From: Ferrithrix thermotolerans DSM 19514
GTDB lineage: Bacteria > Actinomycetota > Acidimicrobiia > Acidimicrobiales > Acidimicrobiaceae
Length of the DNA: 64,000 nt
NCBI RefSeq assembly: GCF_900128965.1
Contig: NZ_FQUL01000011.1
Coordinates: forward strand, 1-64,000
Reading direction: 5' to 3'
In this document: positions 9,132 through 18,276 of the stretch, piece by piece
Layout: every line of letters begins with the position of its first letter
How positions within the stretch are numbered: the stretch's first letter is position 1
Made by a program: the position numbers and the translations under genes
The notes under the pieces: model-generated
Database searches by the model: none
Seen by the model: the letters and a program-made list of their open reading frames with translations, nothing else
What the model was told of the DNA's origin: nothing

Positions 9132-10412
9132 ATGGAGGTCGCGCGTTCTCGACTAGGTATTAGCAAGACGTTCAGCTCCCTTGCGATTAGGAACTTTCGG
9201 CTTTACCTCTTTGGACAGATCGTTTCTACGACCGGTACTTGGATGCAGTCCGTAGCGATGGCTTGGTTGGTACTCAGACTTACTGGTAGTGGTGTAGATC
9301 TCGGTCTTGTTACAGCCGTTCAGTTTCTTCCCGTATTGGTGCTGGGGGGCTTTGCTGGGACTTTGGTAGACCGTTTTGACAAGAGAAAGATCTTGATCGT
9401 CACCCAGTCCTTATTTGCCTCTCAGGCTGCCCTGCTTTATATCCTCGTGACCCTTGGCGTTATCCGTGTGTGGATGGTGTTCGCCCTCTCTTTGTACTTT
9501 GGGTTGGTGAACGCGGTTGATCCCACAGCTCGTCAGAGCTTTGTTCAGCAGATGACAGGTCCTGACAACCTCCAAAACGCCGTTAGCTTGAACTCGGTAA
9601 CGTTTAATGTCTCAAGAGCCTTTGGTCCAGCACTTGCCGGCGTTGTGATTGCATCGGTTGGCGTGGGTCCGGCCTTTGGATTAAACGCTCTCTCATACCT
9701 TGCGGTAATCGTTGCACTGATGATGATGCGAAGATCTGAGTTCTTCCCATTTCCTAAGGGTTCAAAGGCTAAGGGCCAGTTCAGGGAGGGTCTTGGGTAC
9801 GTTAAGCGGTCTCCGATTCTCCTACTTACACTTCTTGGTGTTATGGTTGTCGGTACCTTTGCCTACAACTTCAACGTCTCTCTTCCCCTTTTGGCCAAGT
9901 TCACCTTTCACGGAGGTCCGGAGACCCTAGGACTTATGAGTTCGTTCATAGGAGCGGGAGCGGTTGTAGGGGGGCTCTGGGTTGCCTCAACTTCTCAGGT
10001 AACGCTGAAGAAGCTAGCGAAAATCGGGACTTTTTTCGCTGTGGCCCTTACTCTTTCGTCGATTATGCCAAGCCTGAAGGTCACGTTATTATTCTTGGCG
10101 GTCATGGGAGCATTCTCAATAGCGTTTATGTCCCTAGCCAACTCTCTTTTACAGCTCAACTCTCCAACGGAGATGAGAGGCAGGGTCATGGCTCTGTATT
10201 CAGTTGGATTTTTGGGAAGTACTCCTATCGGCTCTCCTATAACGGGATACGTAGCCCAACACTTAGGACCGAGAGTTGCTCTTCTAATGGGCGCTTCTTC
10301 AGTGGCACTGGTAGCTTTGCTACTCGGCGCCTACATATACGTAGAGAGGCGACCTAAAAGTAAGATCAACTCAGGTGGAGATGTGGCTTCAGCGGTTGCG
10401 CCTAGTGCCTGA
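9132..10412 (+). CDS. MFS exporter (enterobactin exporter-like MFS_3 group)
   Basis: A 426-residue major facilitator protein with about 12 hydrophobic segments. The N-terminus FRLYLFGQIVSTTGTWMQSV and the loop GGFAGTLVDRFDKRKIL (cytoplasmic loop 2-3 signature) are typical of the MFS_3/EntS group, whose members export siderophores, macrolides or other small molecules by proton antiport. GGGAGG at 9118-9123 supports the ATG. The last 11 bases overlap the 3' end of the convergent EAL gene. The substrate is not deducible. Confidence 0.88.
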   Translation: MEVARSRLGISKTFSSLAIRNFRLYLFGQIVSTTGTWMQSVAMAWLVLRLTGSGVDLGLVTAVQFLPVLVLGGFAGTLVDRFDKRKILIVTQSLFASQAALLYILVTLGVIRVWMVFALSLYFGLVNAVDPTARQSFVQQMTGPDNLQNAVSLNSVTFNVSRAFGPALAGVVIASVGVGPAFGLNALSYLAVIVALMMMRRSEFFPFPKGSKAKGQFREGLGYVKRSPILLLTLLGVMVVGTFAYNFNVSLPLLAKFTFHGGPETLGLMSSFIGAGAVVGGLWVASTSQVTLKKLAKIGTFFAVALTLSSIMPSLKVTLLFLAVMGAFSIAFMSLANSLLQLNSPTEMRGRVMALYSVGFLGSTPIGSPITGYVAQHLGPRVALLMGASSVALVALLLGAYIYVERRPKSKINSGGDVASAVAPSA

Positions 10413-11652
10413 GATGCCTTTGCTTCTCCGCAATCTCCTCGAGCCGCCTTGCTATCTCCGCGAAGAGGTCGGGGATCTCGATGACGCAGTCCCATTCCCC
10501 GGTGGGACCCAAGCACAAGGCTGGATCAAGGCGCGTCTCCTCGTTGCGCTGTAAGAGCCTTTTTGCAACCTGATGGGACTCTTCGTCTGGGCTTATCAGT
10601 GCTGAGACTGGGAACTGCTCCCACCTGTTATCCTTTGTTCTTCGATGCAGGCTGTGAGGTTGTCCTTCTTCGTCTACTGTTACCACGTATCTCGCTGAGG
10701 AGTCTATACCTTCCGTAGGGTTCAGCGATGGGCTCAGGGAAGCCCTCTTTGCGATGTTTCGTAACGATATATGGTTCGTTGAGTTATAGAGACTTCGACT
10801 GGTGGATGAGATGTAATTAGAAAGATCCGAACTCATTGGAGCAAGCTCGTCTTTGGGCTTCCCAAGAGCCCATCCTTGACCGAGCGGCACATTTAGATCG
10901 ATTAACTGCGTGATCTCGGCTTGAGTCTCTATTCCTACTGCCAGCACCCATCCGCCTATGTCGTCGACGACCTCACTTACCATCTTTACTAGTGCCACTT
11001 TGATGGGGTCTTTATCTATTCCGCTAACTAGTGATCGAGTCAACTTTACGATCTCAGGCTTTAGGGCCTCTAATGTCTTCAGTCCTTTATAGTCCACTCC
11101 TGTATCGTCGAGGGCTACGATTGCTCCGTGGGACCGCAGCTCCGTGAGGGCAGATGCGACATCGGGTAGTAGATCTTCGGGTATCTGTCCGGTGAGTTCG
11201 ATAGCGATTCTTGTCAAGTCGCCATCTAGCGACTCACGGACCTGGCTTGATAGCAGTGCCTTAGGTGTGACATTGATCGATAGAAAGTTAGAGGAAGGAA
11301 GTTCCATAATCTTCTTCCTAGCCTGCAGGACCGCCGTTGCCTCTAAAGCAGAGGACATCCCGGAGTGATCTGCCGCCCTGAATAGTTCTTCGTAGCTTAT
11401 CGAGCTGCAGCTGGGGAAGCGTGAAAGAGCTTCATAGCCAACGATTTCGCCCTGAAGTAGATCTACTATCGGCTGCAAGTGAATAATGAGCAAAGAGGGT
11501 TCGGCAACTACATCAAAAACACTTAGACCACAGGGCCACTTTTGTCTTGGTAGATGGGTGTTATCTGTGCGATCCGTGGACCCCAAGGTGGCTGGGCTAT
11601 CGGCTGGTACCTGGCCTGTCACGGTAGCGTCGTCGTGGCAGTGGTTAGTCAA
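10402..11652 (-). CDS. EAL-domain protein, probably catalytically degenerate
   Basis: The EAL domain (about residues 50-285) belongs to the c-di-GMP phosphodiesterase family. Retained: Glu74-Ala-Leu76, Asn127 (LSINVTP), Glu152, Asp182-Asp183, Lys203, Gln259. Altered: the usual ELTE reads IELTG, DDFGTG reads DDTGVD, and EGVE reads VGIE at 239-242, so one normally conserved catalytic Glu is Val239. The protein may bind rather than hydrolyse c-di-GMP, or may have lost both. Residues 300-416 form a separate C-terminal domain I do not recognise. No GGDEF domain or membrane segment is visible. The start is TTG with GGGGAG eight bases upstream. Confidence 0.85.
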   Translation of the reverse strand: MTNHCHDDATVTGQVPADSPATLGSTDRTDNTHLPRQKWPCGLSVFDVVAEPSLLIIHLQPIVDLLQGEIVGYEALSRFPSCSSISYEELFRAADHSGMSSALEATAVLQARKKIMELPSSNFLSINVTPKALLSSQVRESLDGDLTRIAIELTGQIPEDLLPDVASALTELRSHGAIVALDDTGVDYKGLKTLEALKPEIVKLTRSLVSGIDKDPIKVALVKMVSEVVDDIGGWVLAVGIETQAEITQLIDLNVPLGQGWALGKPKDELAPMSSDLSNYISSTSRSLYNSTNHISLRNIAKRASLSPSLNPTEGIDSSARYVVTVDEEGQPHSLHRRTKDNRWEQFPVSALISPDEESHQVAKRLLQRNEETRLDPALCLGPTGEWDCVIEIPDLFAEIARRLEEIAEKQRHLRH

Positions 11653-11886
11653 GAAGGTTACTCCCCATATTCAGTCTTTTCGGATCTGGGGGTGTAAACC
11701 TTTAGCGTTGTTATCTGTCGAATCAAATCAGAAAACAATCAAGGAAGGTTACTAACTCTCATACAGACGGGTTAGTCGAGCGCTCTGGACCTCTTAGGAG
11801 CCGTCTCCATGGCGATGGACGTAGAGGTGGGAGAATGCATGGCATATCAAGGTCACTCCTAGCCTTTTATCTGAGACGCAATTGGA

Positions 11887-12123
11887 CTAAGAAGAGGCCT
11901 TTTTAAGCTCATGTCTTAGGGAGAAAAATAGGGTAATCACCACGACCAAGGGAGGGATTAGATAAGGGGCGCTTATGCCCCCTTCGTGTAATGCTACGAG
12001 TCCAATTACTAAAGTTGCCACGCCAGCGCTTAGCCCCGGCGTTTCTCCAACTAAGAGGTCCCAAAAGAAGCTGGCTATTGACTTGAGTATCTTAGAAACC
12101 GTTTCGATCATATTTTGTTCCAA
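11887..12123 (-). CDS. Small membrane protein in the metal-transport locus
   Basis: A 78-residue protein with an amphipathic N-terminus and two hydrophobic segments (about 30-47 and 54-68), ending in a basic tail. It starts five bases after the stop of the COG4280-like gene on the same strand, so the two are almost certainly cotranscribed. I do not recognise a family. A small subunit or modulator of the upstream transporter-like protein is possible but unsupported beyond position. Confidence 0.6.
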   Translation of the reverse strand: MEQNMIETVSKILKSIASFFWDLLVGETPGLSAGVATLVIGLVALHEGGISAPYLIPPLVVVITLFFSLRHELKKASS

Positions 12124-12128
12124 TCACC

Positions 12129-12884
12129 TTAAGATGCTGAACTCCTTCTATTTGCTTCTGTGACCTGGGCGCTCTTTAGGTATTGAACCAAGAGATAGCT
12201 GACCGCGGCGTAAAGTGCGATTAGTCCCACGATAGAGAGATCCGATAGCGGCCAGTGTACATGCAGACCTTCGCCAGACCAGAAAGTACCGAAGGAGATG
12301 AGCATGACTCCAACGGCCATCTTCATTTTGTTCTCAGGCACCGAGGAAAGCTGTCTTGACAGGGCCGCTCCGACGCCAAAGACGATGACAGCGGTTAGCA
12401 CCGCAGTCACAGAAGAGACGAGGAGATGGCCAGAGGTTGTCCCAAGGGTCAGCACAATGATAACAACCTCTAGACCCTCTAGAAACATCCCCTTGAACGC
12501 TACTGCAAATCCTACCGAGTCGACGACCTTGCCGCTATTTTGTGTCTGCGACATCTCCTTCACCTCTCGCTCAAAGATTGCGTCTTCATCGTGAAGAGCC
12601 TTGAGACCAGAGGACCTAAGGATCGCCTTTCGGACCCACTGGAGACCAAAGATCAAGGTAACAACTCCTACGATGGTTCTCAGTGTGTCGATAGGTAGGA
12701 CGTGAAGCAGTGCAGGTCCAAGAATCGCGACGATGACGGCAAGCACTAATAAAGCAGTCGCTGCTGCACTGATCGAGGTCTTCCATCCCTTAGTCGTTGC
12801 GACTGCTAGAAGTATCGTGAAAGCCTCGACCATCTCAACTGCGCTCGCAAGAGCAACTGCAACTATTACAACAGAAGTACTCAT
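12129..12884 (-). CDS. COG4280-like membrane protein, putative metal transporter
   Basis: A 251-residue protein of six or seven membrane segments built as two similar halves. Each half opens with an acidic E-x-x-E motif inside a hydrophobic segment: EMVEAFTILLAV in the first and EGLEVVIIVLTL in the second. A charged cytosolic loop (about residues 95-120) separates them. This layout recalls cation transporters of the GDT1/UPF0016 (E-x-G-D) and FTR1 (R-E-G-x-E) families, without matching either motif exactly. It lies divergent from an Nramp-type gene, which supports a role in metal ion transport. Function remains inferred. Confidence 0.6.
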   Translation of the reverse strand: MSTSVVIVAVALASAVEMVEAFTILLAVATTKGWKTSISAAATALLVLAVIVAILGPALLHVLPIDTLRTIVGVVTLIFGLQWVRKAILRSSGLKALHDEDAIFEREVKEMSQTQNSGKVVDSVGFAVAFKGMFLEGLEVVIIVLTLGTTSGHLLVSSVTAVLTAVIVFGVGAALSRQLSSVPENKMKMAVGVMLISFGTFWSGEGLHVHWPLSDLSIVGLIALYAAVSYLLVQYLKSAQVTEANRRSSAS

Positions 12885-13138
12885 CGGTGTACGATCCTTA
12901 TCGCCCCTTTTGACTCAGCTTCAACCTTGACGATCAAAAACTGTGATCGTCTCGACGTAGATTTTCAACCTCGACATTGACCTTCAACTAGTCGTCAGTA
13001 TATCGTTGAGGCGTGAACCCTCAAGAGGTTCAACGCTTAACACTTGGTGAACTGTGGCTCTTAGCGGTTGTTGTGCTAGTACTATGTATTAGGCTTTGTG
13101 TGTCACAGGTCGAAAATTTTGTCGTCTATTCGGAGGCT

Positions 13139-13179
13139 GGTAAACATTTTACCCTCAAGTAGCTGGGTCCAATGGACCC
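13139..13179 (+). promoter_or_regulatory. Two hairpins in the leader of the Nramp-type gene
   Basis: Two short perfect stems follow each other: GGTAAA-CAT-TTTACC (13139-13153) and GGGTCC-AAT-GGACCC (13165-13179). They lie about 80 bases before the Nramp ATG, in the 376-base gap that separates it from the divergent COG4280-like gene. They could form a regulatory leader or a double protein-binding site. I could not match them to the M-box or yybP-ykoY riboswitch consensus. Confidence 0.4.
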
Positions 13180-13260
13180 TAAGAAGTAGTTTCGTTCGCA
13201 GCTAAGGCGAGTTTCATACTCTCCTTCTGCGCAAAGATCTGATTGGTGGAAGGAGGCAAT

Positions 13261-14964
13261 ATGAAGTTTGACCGCAGCGGGGTTAGTACTTCCTCGGGAA
13301 CAAAGGAAGCGGCACAGGGGAAGCTGGACGATTCGGCGGTTTTGGACTCCGCACATGTTGGTGACATAATTGGTGCCTTTGGGACGGTAAAGGTCGACGA
13401 CACAAGGTCCTCAAGGTCTAAAGGGTGGCGCAGGCTCTTCACCTTGCTGGCGATTATGGGTCCGGGACTTGTGGTTATGGTCGGTGACAACGATGCAGGT
13501 GGTGTTGCTACATATGCGCAGGCGGGTCAGAACTACGGTCCGCACCTGCTATGGACACTTTTACTACTGATACCGGTGCTTTACGTCAACCAAGAGATGG
13601 TAGTTCGTCTCGGGGCTGTCACTGGAGTGGGTCACGCCAGACTTATATTCAACAGATTTGGTAAGTTCTGGGGTGCATTCAGTGTTATCGATCTATTTAT
13701 CTTGAACGCACTTACGATTGTGACGGAGTTTATCGGAGTTGACCAGGCCTTTAGGTACTTTGGTCTTCCCTCTTACCTTGGGATTCCGGTCGCTGCAGTC
13801 TTACTGTTTCTATTTGCTTCAGGAGGAAGTTTCAGGCGATGGGAGCGCTGGATGTATCTTCTGATAGCCTTCAACCTTGCAGTTATTCCAATGGCTATCT
13901 TTGTTCATCCAAACTACGGTCAGGTCGTGAGCAATACCATCATTCCATCGTTCCCTGGAGGGATAAACGCCTCCTTGTTGTTGCTGATCATAGCGATTGT
14001 GGGTACAACGGTTGCTCCTTGGCAGCTTTTCTTTCAGCAGTCAAACGTAATAGACAAGCGGATCACGCCAAGGTGGATACCCTATGAAAGGATAGATACC
14101 GCAGTTGGCGTGGTCCTTACGGAGATCGGTGCGGCGGCCCTACTAATCGTGCCAGCGTATGCTCTTGCTCATACTCATGCGTTTGGAAACTTTACCTCTG
14201 CTCTTGGTACAGCTGTAAGTCTGAGGGCGCATGCGGGATCTGTAATAGGGGACCTCTTTGCCCTGGTACTCTTAGATGCCTCGCTAATAGGCGCCTCAGC
14301 TGTAACGCTCTCTACAACTTATGCTCTAGGCGACGTATTCAATATACGGCACTCTTTGCATTGGAGTCCGAGAAGAGCTCCGGCCTTTTATCTCTTTTAC
14401 GCAGCACTTTTGGTGGTTAGTGCAGTAATAGTTCTAATCCCACACTCGCCCTTGGGTCTTATCACCACCGGAGTCCAGGCTCTCGCTGGTATATTGCTGC
14501 CTTCTGCGACGGTGTTTTTAGTTCTCCTATGCAACGACAGGGTCGTACTGGGACCCTGGGTTAACTCAGTCGCCCGAAACATCGTTAGTGGCGTAATAGT
14601 GTGGATACTCGTTCTTCTATCTCTAGCCCTCACAGCGGCAACGGTATTTCCTAATCTGACCGGTACCCAGCTTGTGCAAGGACTAGGAGTTGGAGCTCTT
14701 GTTGGAGCCCTTGGAGGCGTAGTCCTGCTTGTAAGGGGACGTTTAGAGTCAGCTACATACGATAGGACTACACCTTCTATGAAGATGGATCGAGCTGCCG
14801 TTTTGAAAGAGCGCGAGAACTGGCGCATGCCCAAGTTAGACAAACTCGCAAGAGCCGAGATGAGTATAGGAAGAAAGCTGGGGCTTGGCACCCTAAGGGC
14901 CTACTTGGTTCTGGCCTTTGTGATGGTAATCGTAAAGGTAGTGCAGCTAGCCTCCGGTCATTGA
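13261..14964 (+). CDS. Divergent Nramp-family divalent metal transporter
   Basis: A 567-residue SLC11/Nramp homologue with a hydrophilic N-terminal extension of about 58 residues and at least 11 membrane segments. In place of the canonical DPGN of segment 1 it has GDNDAGG (75-81), and in place of MPHN of segment 6 it has VAPWQLFFQQ (251-260). These residues normally form the metal site, so ion selectivity may differ from Mn/Fe Nramps. The ATG at 13261 with AAGGAGG upstream is preferred over the TTG at 13243. It converges on the PRC/MgtE_N/CBS gene; this pairing is familiar from other actinobacteria and suggests joint function. Confidence 0.88.
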   Translation: MKFDRSGVSTSSGTKEAAQGKLDDSAVLDSAHVGDIIGAFGTVKVDDTRSSRSKGWRRLFTLLAIMGPGLVVMVGDNDAGGVATYAQAGQNYGPHLLWTLLLLIPVLYVNQEMVVRLGAVTGVGHARLIFNRFGKFWGAFSVIDLFILNALTIVTEFIGVDQAFRYFGLPSYLGIPVAAVLLFLFASGGSFRRWERWMYLLIAFNLAVIPMAIFVHPNYGQVVSNTIIPSFPGGINASLLLLIIAIVGTTVAPWQLFFQQSNVIDKRITPRWIPYERIDTAVGVVLTEIGAAALLIVPAYALAHTHAFGNFTSALGTAVSLRAHAGSVIGDLFALVLLDASLIGASAVTLSTTYALGDVFNIRHSLHWSPRRAPAFYLFYAALLVVSAVIVLIPHSPLGLITTGVQALAGILLPSATVFLVLLCNDRVVLGPWVNSVARNIVSGVIVWILVLLSLALTAATVFPNLTGTQLVQGLGVGALVGALGGVVLLVRGRLESATYDRTTPSMKMDRAAVLKERENWRMPKLDKLARAEMSIGRKLGLGTLRAYLVLAFVMVIVKVVQLASGH

Positions 14965-15021
14965 TAGAGGTTATGGGAGACCTATAAAGCACTTACGTTA
15001 TTGGTGTTGAACTACTAATAG

Positions 15022-15062
15022 AAAAACTACACGACTAAAGGAAAGTTAGTCGTGTAGTTTTT
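15022..15062. terminator. Bidirectional terminator, 17-base perfect stem
   Basis: AAAAACTACACGACTAA at 15022-15038 pairs exactly with 15046-15062 around a seven-base loop, giving A-runs and T-runs on both sides. It sits between the convergent Nramp and MgtE_N genes and should stop transcription from both directions. Confidence 0.92.
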
Positions 15063-15082
15063 ACCCCTCTGAAATGGATGTT

Positions 15083-16372
15083 TTACTTGTTCCAAGGTAG
15101 TTTGAAGTGAAATCCAGAGCTTCGCTCCAAGGCATCGACTACGTCGTCTGCAAGAACCCGTCCTATTGGAAAACCTTCTTCATCCACGACGACCAAAGAG
15201 CTTGATCGAGCCTCTATTAGCGTCTTTACTACCTCACGTAAGGGGGCTTCTGCGTCTATATACAATGGATCGTGTTCTCCAAGTAGGCTGCCGACCGCTT
15301 GCGATGAATCGGCGATAAAGAGGTCGAATAGGTGGACGTCGCCGAGGTACTTTCCGTTTTCGTCTACGACGACGGTAGCGTCGATGTCGGTGGAGTGATC
15401 CTTGGCTGCCCGCATCTTTTCAGCTACTTCACTTATTGTATCTTGCGGACTGGATATAACAAGCACGGTAGTCATAAATCCCCCCGCCATAGTCTCGGGG
15501 TACTCTAGTGACTCCTCGAGAGCCTCGGAGACCTCTGGTGGAAGCTTTGCAAGTATCTCATCTGCCTCAGCGCGACCTAAGTCTCGCAAAGCGTCTACCG
15601 CCTCATCAGGTTCCATCTTTTCGATTAGCTTTGCTGCTACCTCAGGAGGCGTGTCCACCATGAGATCCTCTACCTCTTCTGGCTCCATCTCCTCTACAGC
15701 GTCTGCTAGATCAGAGAGGTCCATAGAGGCCGTGAACTCATCACGTGCTTCATCGTCTAATTCCTGGAGCAGGTCTGCCAGCTCCCCGGGTCTTAGCCTA
15801 CGCAAACCTTCGTGTAGCTCCTTGAGCTTGAGTTCTGAGTCGGCCTCTCCAAATGGTTGTACCAAAGACCAGTCGATGAGACCTGAGTCAACCTTGCTCA
15901 AGGCCTTTAGACCACGACGCTTCTCTGGTCCAGAGACCCCGACCAGGTACATCGTCTGTCCGATCCAGGCTAGGTATAGCTCTTTGGCGATTACCACAGA
16001 TGCGCCTTGCACATCGACTATCTGGCGTCCAATTACATCTGCCTCTAGTCTGAGTTCCCCTCGCCTACGCTCCCACTTGCCGGGACCTGCGCCTAGATAT
16101 CTGATCGTTCTTGTGGACGCTTGGAACACCTCTATCTTGGATGCAGGAACCAAAAGCTCACTTTCACTGTTTTGATCTTTGATTACCATACCCTTTACGT
16201 CAGGGTAGATGGCGTCCCCGCTCCACTTCACGACGACATCGATTACACGCCCTAAGGAGTGGCCAGATGCATCACTTACAGACTTTGTAAGTATTACATT
16301 TAGAGGAATAAGAGAAGACCTGACCGCCAGACGGTCCAAAAGGGTTATCCTTCTGATTCTTCGGATACTCAC
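15083..16372 (-). CDS. Soluble PRC-barrel / MgtE N-domain / CBS protein
   Basis: A 429-residue protein without membrane segments. It has a PRC-barrel-like N-terminus (about 20-180, possibly two copies), an MgtE intracellular N domain (about 190-300, with the helical repeats LADLLQELDDEARDEF and VEDLMVDTPPEVAAKLIEKM) and a pair of CBS domains (about 305-425, including GGFMTTVLVISSPQDTISEV). In MgtE channels these domains sense Mg2+ and gate the pore; here the pore is missing. The gene faces a divergent Nramp transporter, so it may act as its cytosolic metal sensor. That role is inference. The start codon is GTG. Confidence 0.85.
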   Translation of the reverse strand: MSIRRIRRITLLDRLAVRSSLIPLNVILTKSVSDASGHSLGRVIDVVVKWSGDAIYPDVKGMVIKDQNSESELLVPASKIEVFQASTRTIRYLGAGPGKWERRRGELRLEADVIGRQIVDVQGASVVIAKELYLAWIGQTMYLVGVSGPEKRRGLKALSKVDSGLIDWSLVQPFGEADSELKLKELHEGLRRLRPGELADLLQELDDEARDEFTASMDLSDLADAVEEMEPEEVEDLMVDTPPEVAAKLIEKMEPDEAVDALRDLGRAEADEILAKLPPEVSEALEESLEYPETMAGGFMTTVLVISSPQDTISEVAEKMRAAKDHSTDIDATVVVDENGKYLGDVHLFDLFIADSSQAVGSLLGEHDPLYIDAEAPLREVVKTLIEARSSSLVVVDEEGFPIGRVLADDVVDALERSSGFHFKLPWNK

Positions 16373-16565
16373 GTTAGAACTCGCTTTCCGCCACCGACCC
16401 TTTTATGTCGTGACGACTTGTTAGCGTCACCATAGACGCTTCCCTTATCTAAGTTGTGTGGAGCCTATATCACCTAAGTATACAACTTGCAAGGTTCTGG
16501 GTCTTGAGTTTTGCCGTTCACCATGGGCAAGACAAAGTCTTTATAGAGGTGGAGACAGAGCAGTC

Positions 16566-17075
16566 CTATACTTTGGAAGAAATGGGGGATCCGATCCAGC
16601 GTGCGGTTTTATCTCGATATTCGATGTAACTGTTGACAAATTGCTCTGTCAGATACCGCTCTTCGCCCGGAACAATAACTCTATCGACGTAGATCCATCC
16701 AGCTGCCGTCGCAACCATACCAGCGATGGATCTGTTAGCAAAAGAACGCCCTAGGGCCGCAAGTAGAGAACCTAAGTATATGGGATTTCTAGAAGCAACG
16801 AAGGGACCCGAGGTCACAACTTTAGACTTTTGGTTCTTTGGATTTGGACTTTGACCCTCTTTGATCATATACACGGCCGCAGTAGCTGAGACGGTGAACC
16901 CGGTAAGGGAAAGGAAACTTCCGATAGCTTTCATGGCGGCGCAACCACTAGCGTCTTTGCGTTTTCTTCGATATTTGCTAAACGATACTCCCAGTTCAGA
17001 GAGTGACATCAACAGTATTGGAGGAGGGATGTGTACTTTGCTAGCAAACCCGATGATACCATTTGAGTCTTTCAT
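16566..17075 (-). CDS. Isoprenylcysteine carboxyl methyltransferase-like membrane protein
   Basis: A 169-residue membrane protein of the ICMT/PEMT superfamily. The C-terminal part has the family signature: GPFVASRNPIYLG (about 90-102) followed by PGEERYLTEQFVNSYIEY. These enzymes use S-adenosylmethionine to methylate lipophilic substrates at the membrane. Three or four hydrophobic segments are visible. The protein substrate or lipid cannot be deduced. The gene lies downstream of the beta-propeller gene on the same strand but is separated from it by a strong terminator. Confidence 0.8.
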   Translation of the reverse strand: MKDSNGIIGFASKVHIPPPILLMSLSELGVSFSKYRRKRKDASGCAAMKAIGSFLSLTGFTVSATAAVYMIKEGQSPNPKNQKSKVVTSGPFVASRNPIYLGSLLAALGRSFANRSIAGMVATAAGWIYVDRVIVPGEERYLTEQFVNSYIEYRDKTARWIGSPISSKV

Positions 17076-17156
17076 ATGATATCAGGCTATCGGACTTTTT
17101 GAGTGGGCGCTTATCTCGGGAACGCCTGACGGTCGTTTCTACATAAAGGTTTGAGG

Positions 17157-17194
17157 AAGAACTAAGGCCAGAGCTAGGTCTGGCCTTAGTTCTT
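17157..17194. terminator. Strong stem-loop terminator after the beta-propeller gene
   Basis: AAGAACTAAGGCCAGA at 17157-17172 pairs exactly with 17179-17194 around a six-base loop. It lies 50 bases past the stop of the minus-strand propeller gene, and its minus-strand copy ends in TTCTT. Confidence 0.85.
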
Positions 17195-17244
17195 GTGATG
17201 ACGAGATTTATCTCCCTCGTGGCACCTGCAAATTGGATATTTGA

Positions 17245-18276
17245 TTACTTGGGCTGGATCTTGATGACCGTGATGGTAGCAGATCCCTGGTTAGCGACGT
17301 ACGCGTAACCTGTCTTCTTGTCGATGCCTACCCCTTGGGGCTGAATTCCAGTTGGCAAAGTAGCCAATACCGAGTTGTCTTTCGTGTCGATCACTGTTAC
17401 CTGGTTTGATCCGCTGTCGTTGACGAATAGGGTCTTTGTTTTCGAGTCAAGGGCGAGACCGTGCGGAGAAGAACCGACAGGAATATTTTGTACTACGCTT
17501 GATCCCTTTACAACTGCGACGCTGTTAGCACCTGCAAGGCCGACGTAAACCGTTGCGTTATGCGGATCTGCCAGGGCCCACCAAGGATTTGCGCCTACTA
17601 CAGTCGTAGAGACCACTTGATCCGTCTTGGCGTCAATGGCGGTGATCGAGTCTCCTGCGGGGTTTACTGCACCTGTAGGTGAGATTCCTGTATTTGCCGA
17701 GTAAACCATCTGATTAGCAGGATCGTAAGATACTCCCCAAGGATTAGGTCCGACGTTGATTTGGTCGGTTACCATGTTGTCCTTCATGTTAACCACGTCG
17801 ATTTGGTTGGTGCCGATGTTGGATACAAATACCTCGTGAAGCGAGTTTGAAAGCGCTAGTCCGTGAGGATGTCCGCCTACGTTGACTCGAGCCTCTAGGG
17901 CGTATGTCCTTGCGTTGATAACGTCGAGGAGACCTCTGGCTATGTCGGTAACGTAGACGGTCTGCGTTGCTTGATCCACCATTACCGTGTGTACAACGCC
18001 ACCTAAGTAGATGGTGTCAACTACCTTGCCGTCCTGAGGGTCGATTACTGTTAGTGTTCCTTGTGCTAGGTGGCTGACGAAGAGGCGGTTGGTTCTTTGA
18101 TCTACGCCTATGAAGTGAGGTGTGGGTGCCCCAGCGCTGATAGTCTTAATTACTTCAACCTTGGGCTGGTTGTGTCTGAGGGGAGATGCGAATGCTGGTG
18201 CCTCCATGAACGCCGAGGCTGCTGCGACGGCTAGCGTCATCGACGCAGCGAACGAAAATACCTTTTTGGCTCCCAT
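17245..18276 (-). CDS. Secreted YncE-like beta-propeller repeat protein
   Basis: A 343-residue protein with a cleavable signal peptide (positive Lys at 4-5, hydrophobic 8-22, AFA-SP near 29-32). The mature part consists of about seven repeats of roughly 42 residues carrying the pattern V.N.GTNQIDVVNMKDN and NPWGV or SPHGLALD. This is the YVTN/YncE beta-propeller type, usually extracytoplasmic binding proteins. No catalytic residues or haem motif are apparent. It is monocistronic with its own terminator. The binding partner is unknown. Confidence 0.88.
   Translation of the reverse strand: MGAKKVFSFAASMTLAVAAASAFMEAPAFASPLRHNQPKVEVIKTISAGAPTPHFIGVDQRTNRLFVSHLAQGTLTVIDPQDGKVVDTIYLGGVVHTVMVDQATQTVYVTDIARGLLDVINARTYALEARVNVGGHPHGLALSNSLHEVFVSNIGTNQIDVVNMKDNMVTDQINVGPNPWGVSYDPANQMVYSANTGISPTGAVNPAGDSITAIDAKTDQVVSTTVVGANPWWALADPHNATVYVGLAGANSVAVVKGSSVVQNIPVGSSPHGLALDSKTKTLFVNDSGSNQVTVIDTKDNSVLATLPTGIQPQGVGIDKKTGYAYVANQGSATITVIKIQPK

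Noticed and set aside
13081-13260. Possible M-box or manganese riboswitch before the Nramp gene
   Set aside because: The stems do not fit the known conserved sequences of either class; only a generic structured leader is supported.
15402-16175. A 257-residue Ser-rich plus-strand frame
   Set aside because: Antisense to the well-supported PRC/MgtE_N/CBS gene. The Ser bias mirrors its acidic codons.
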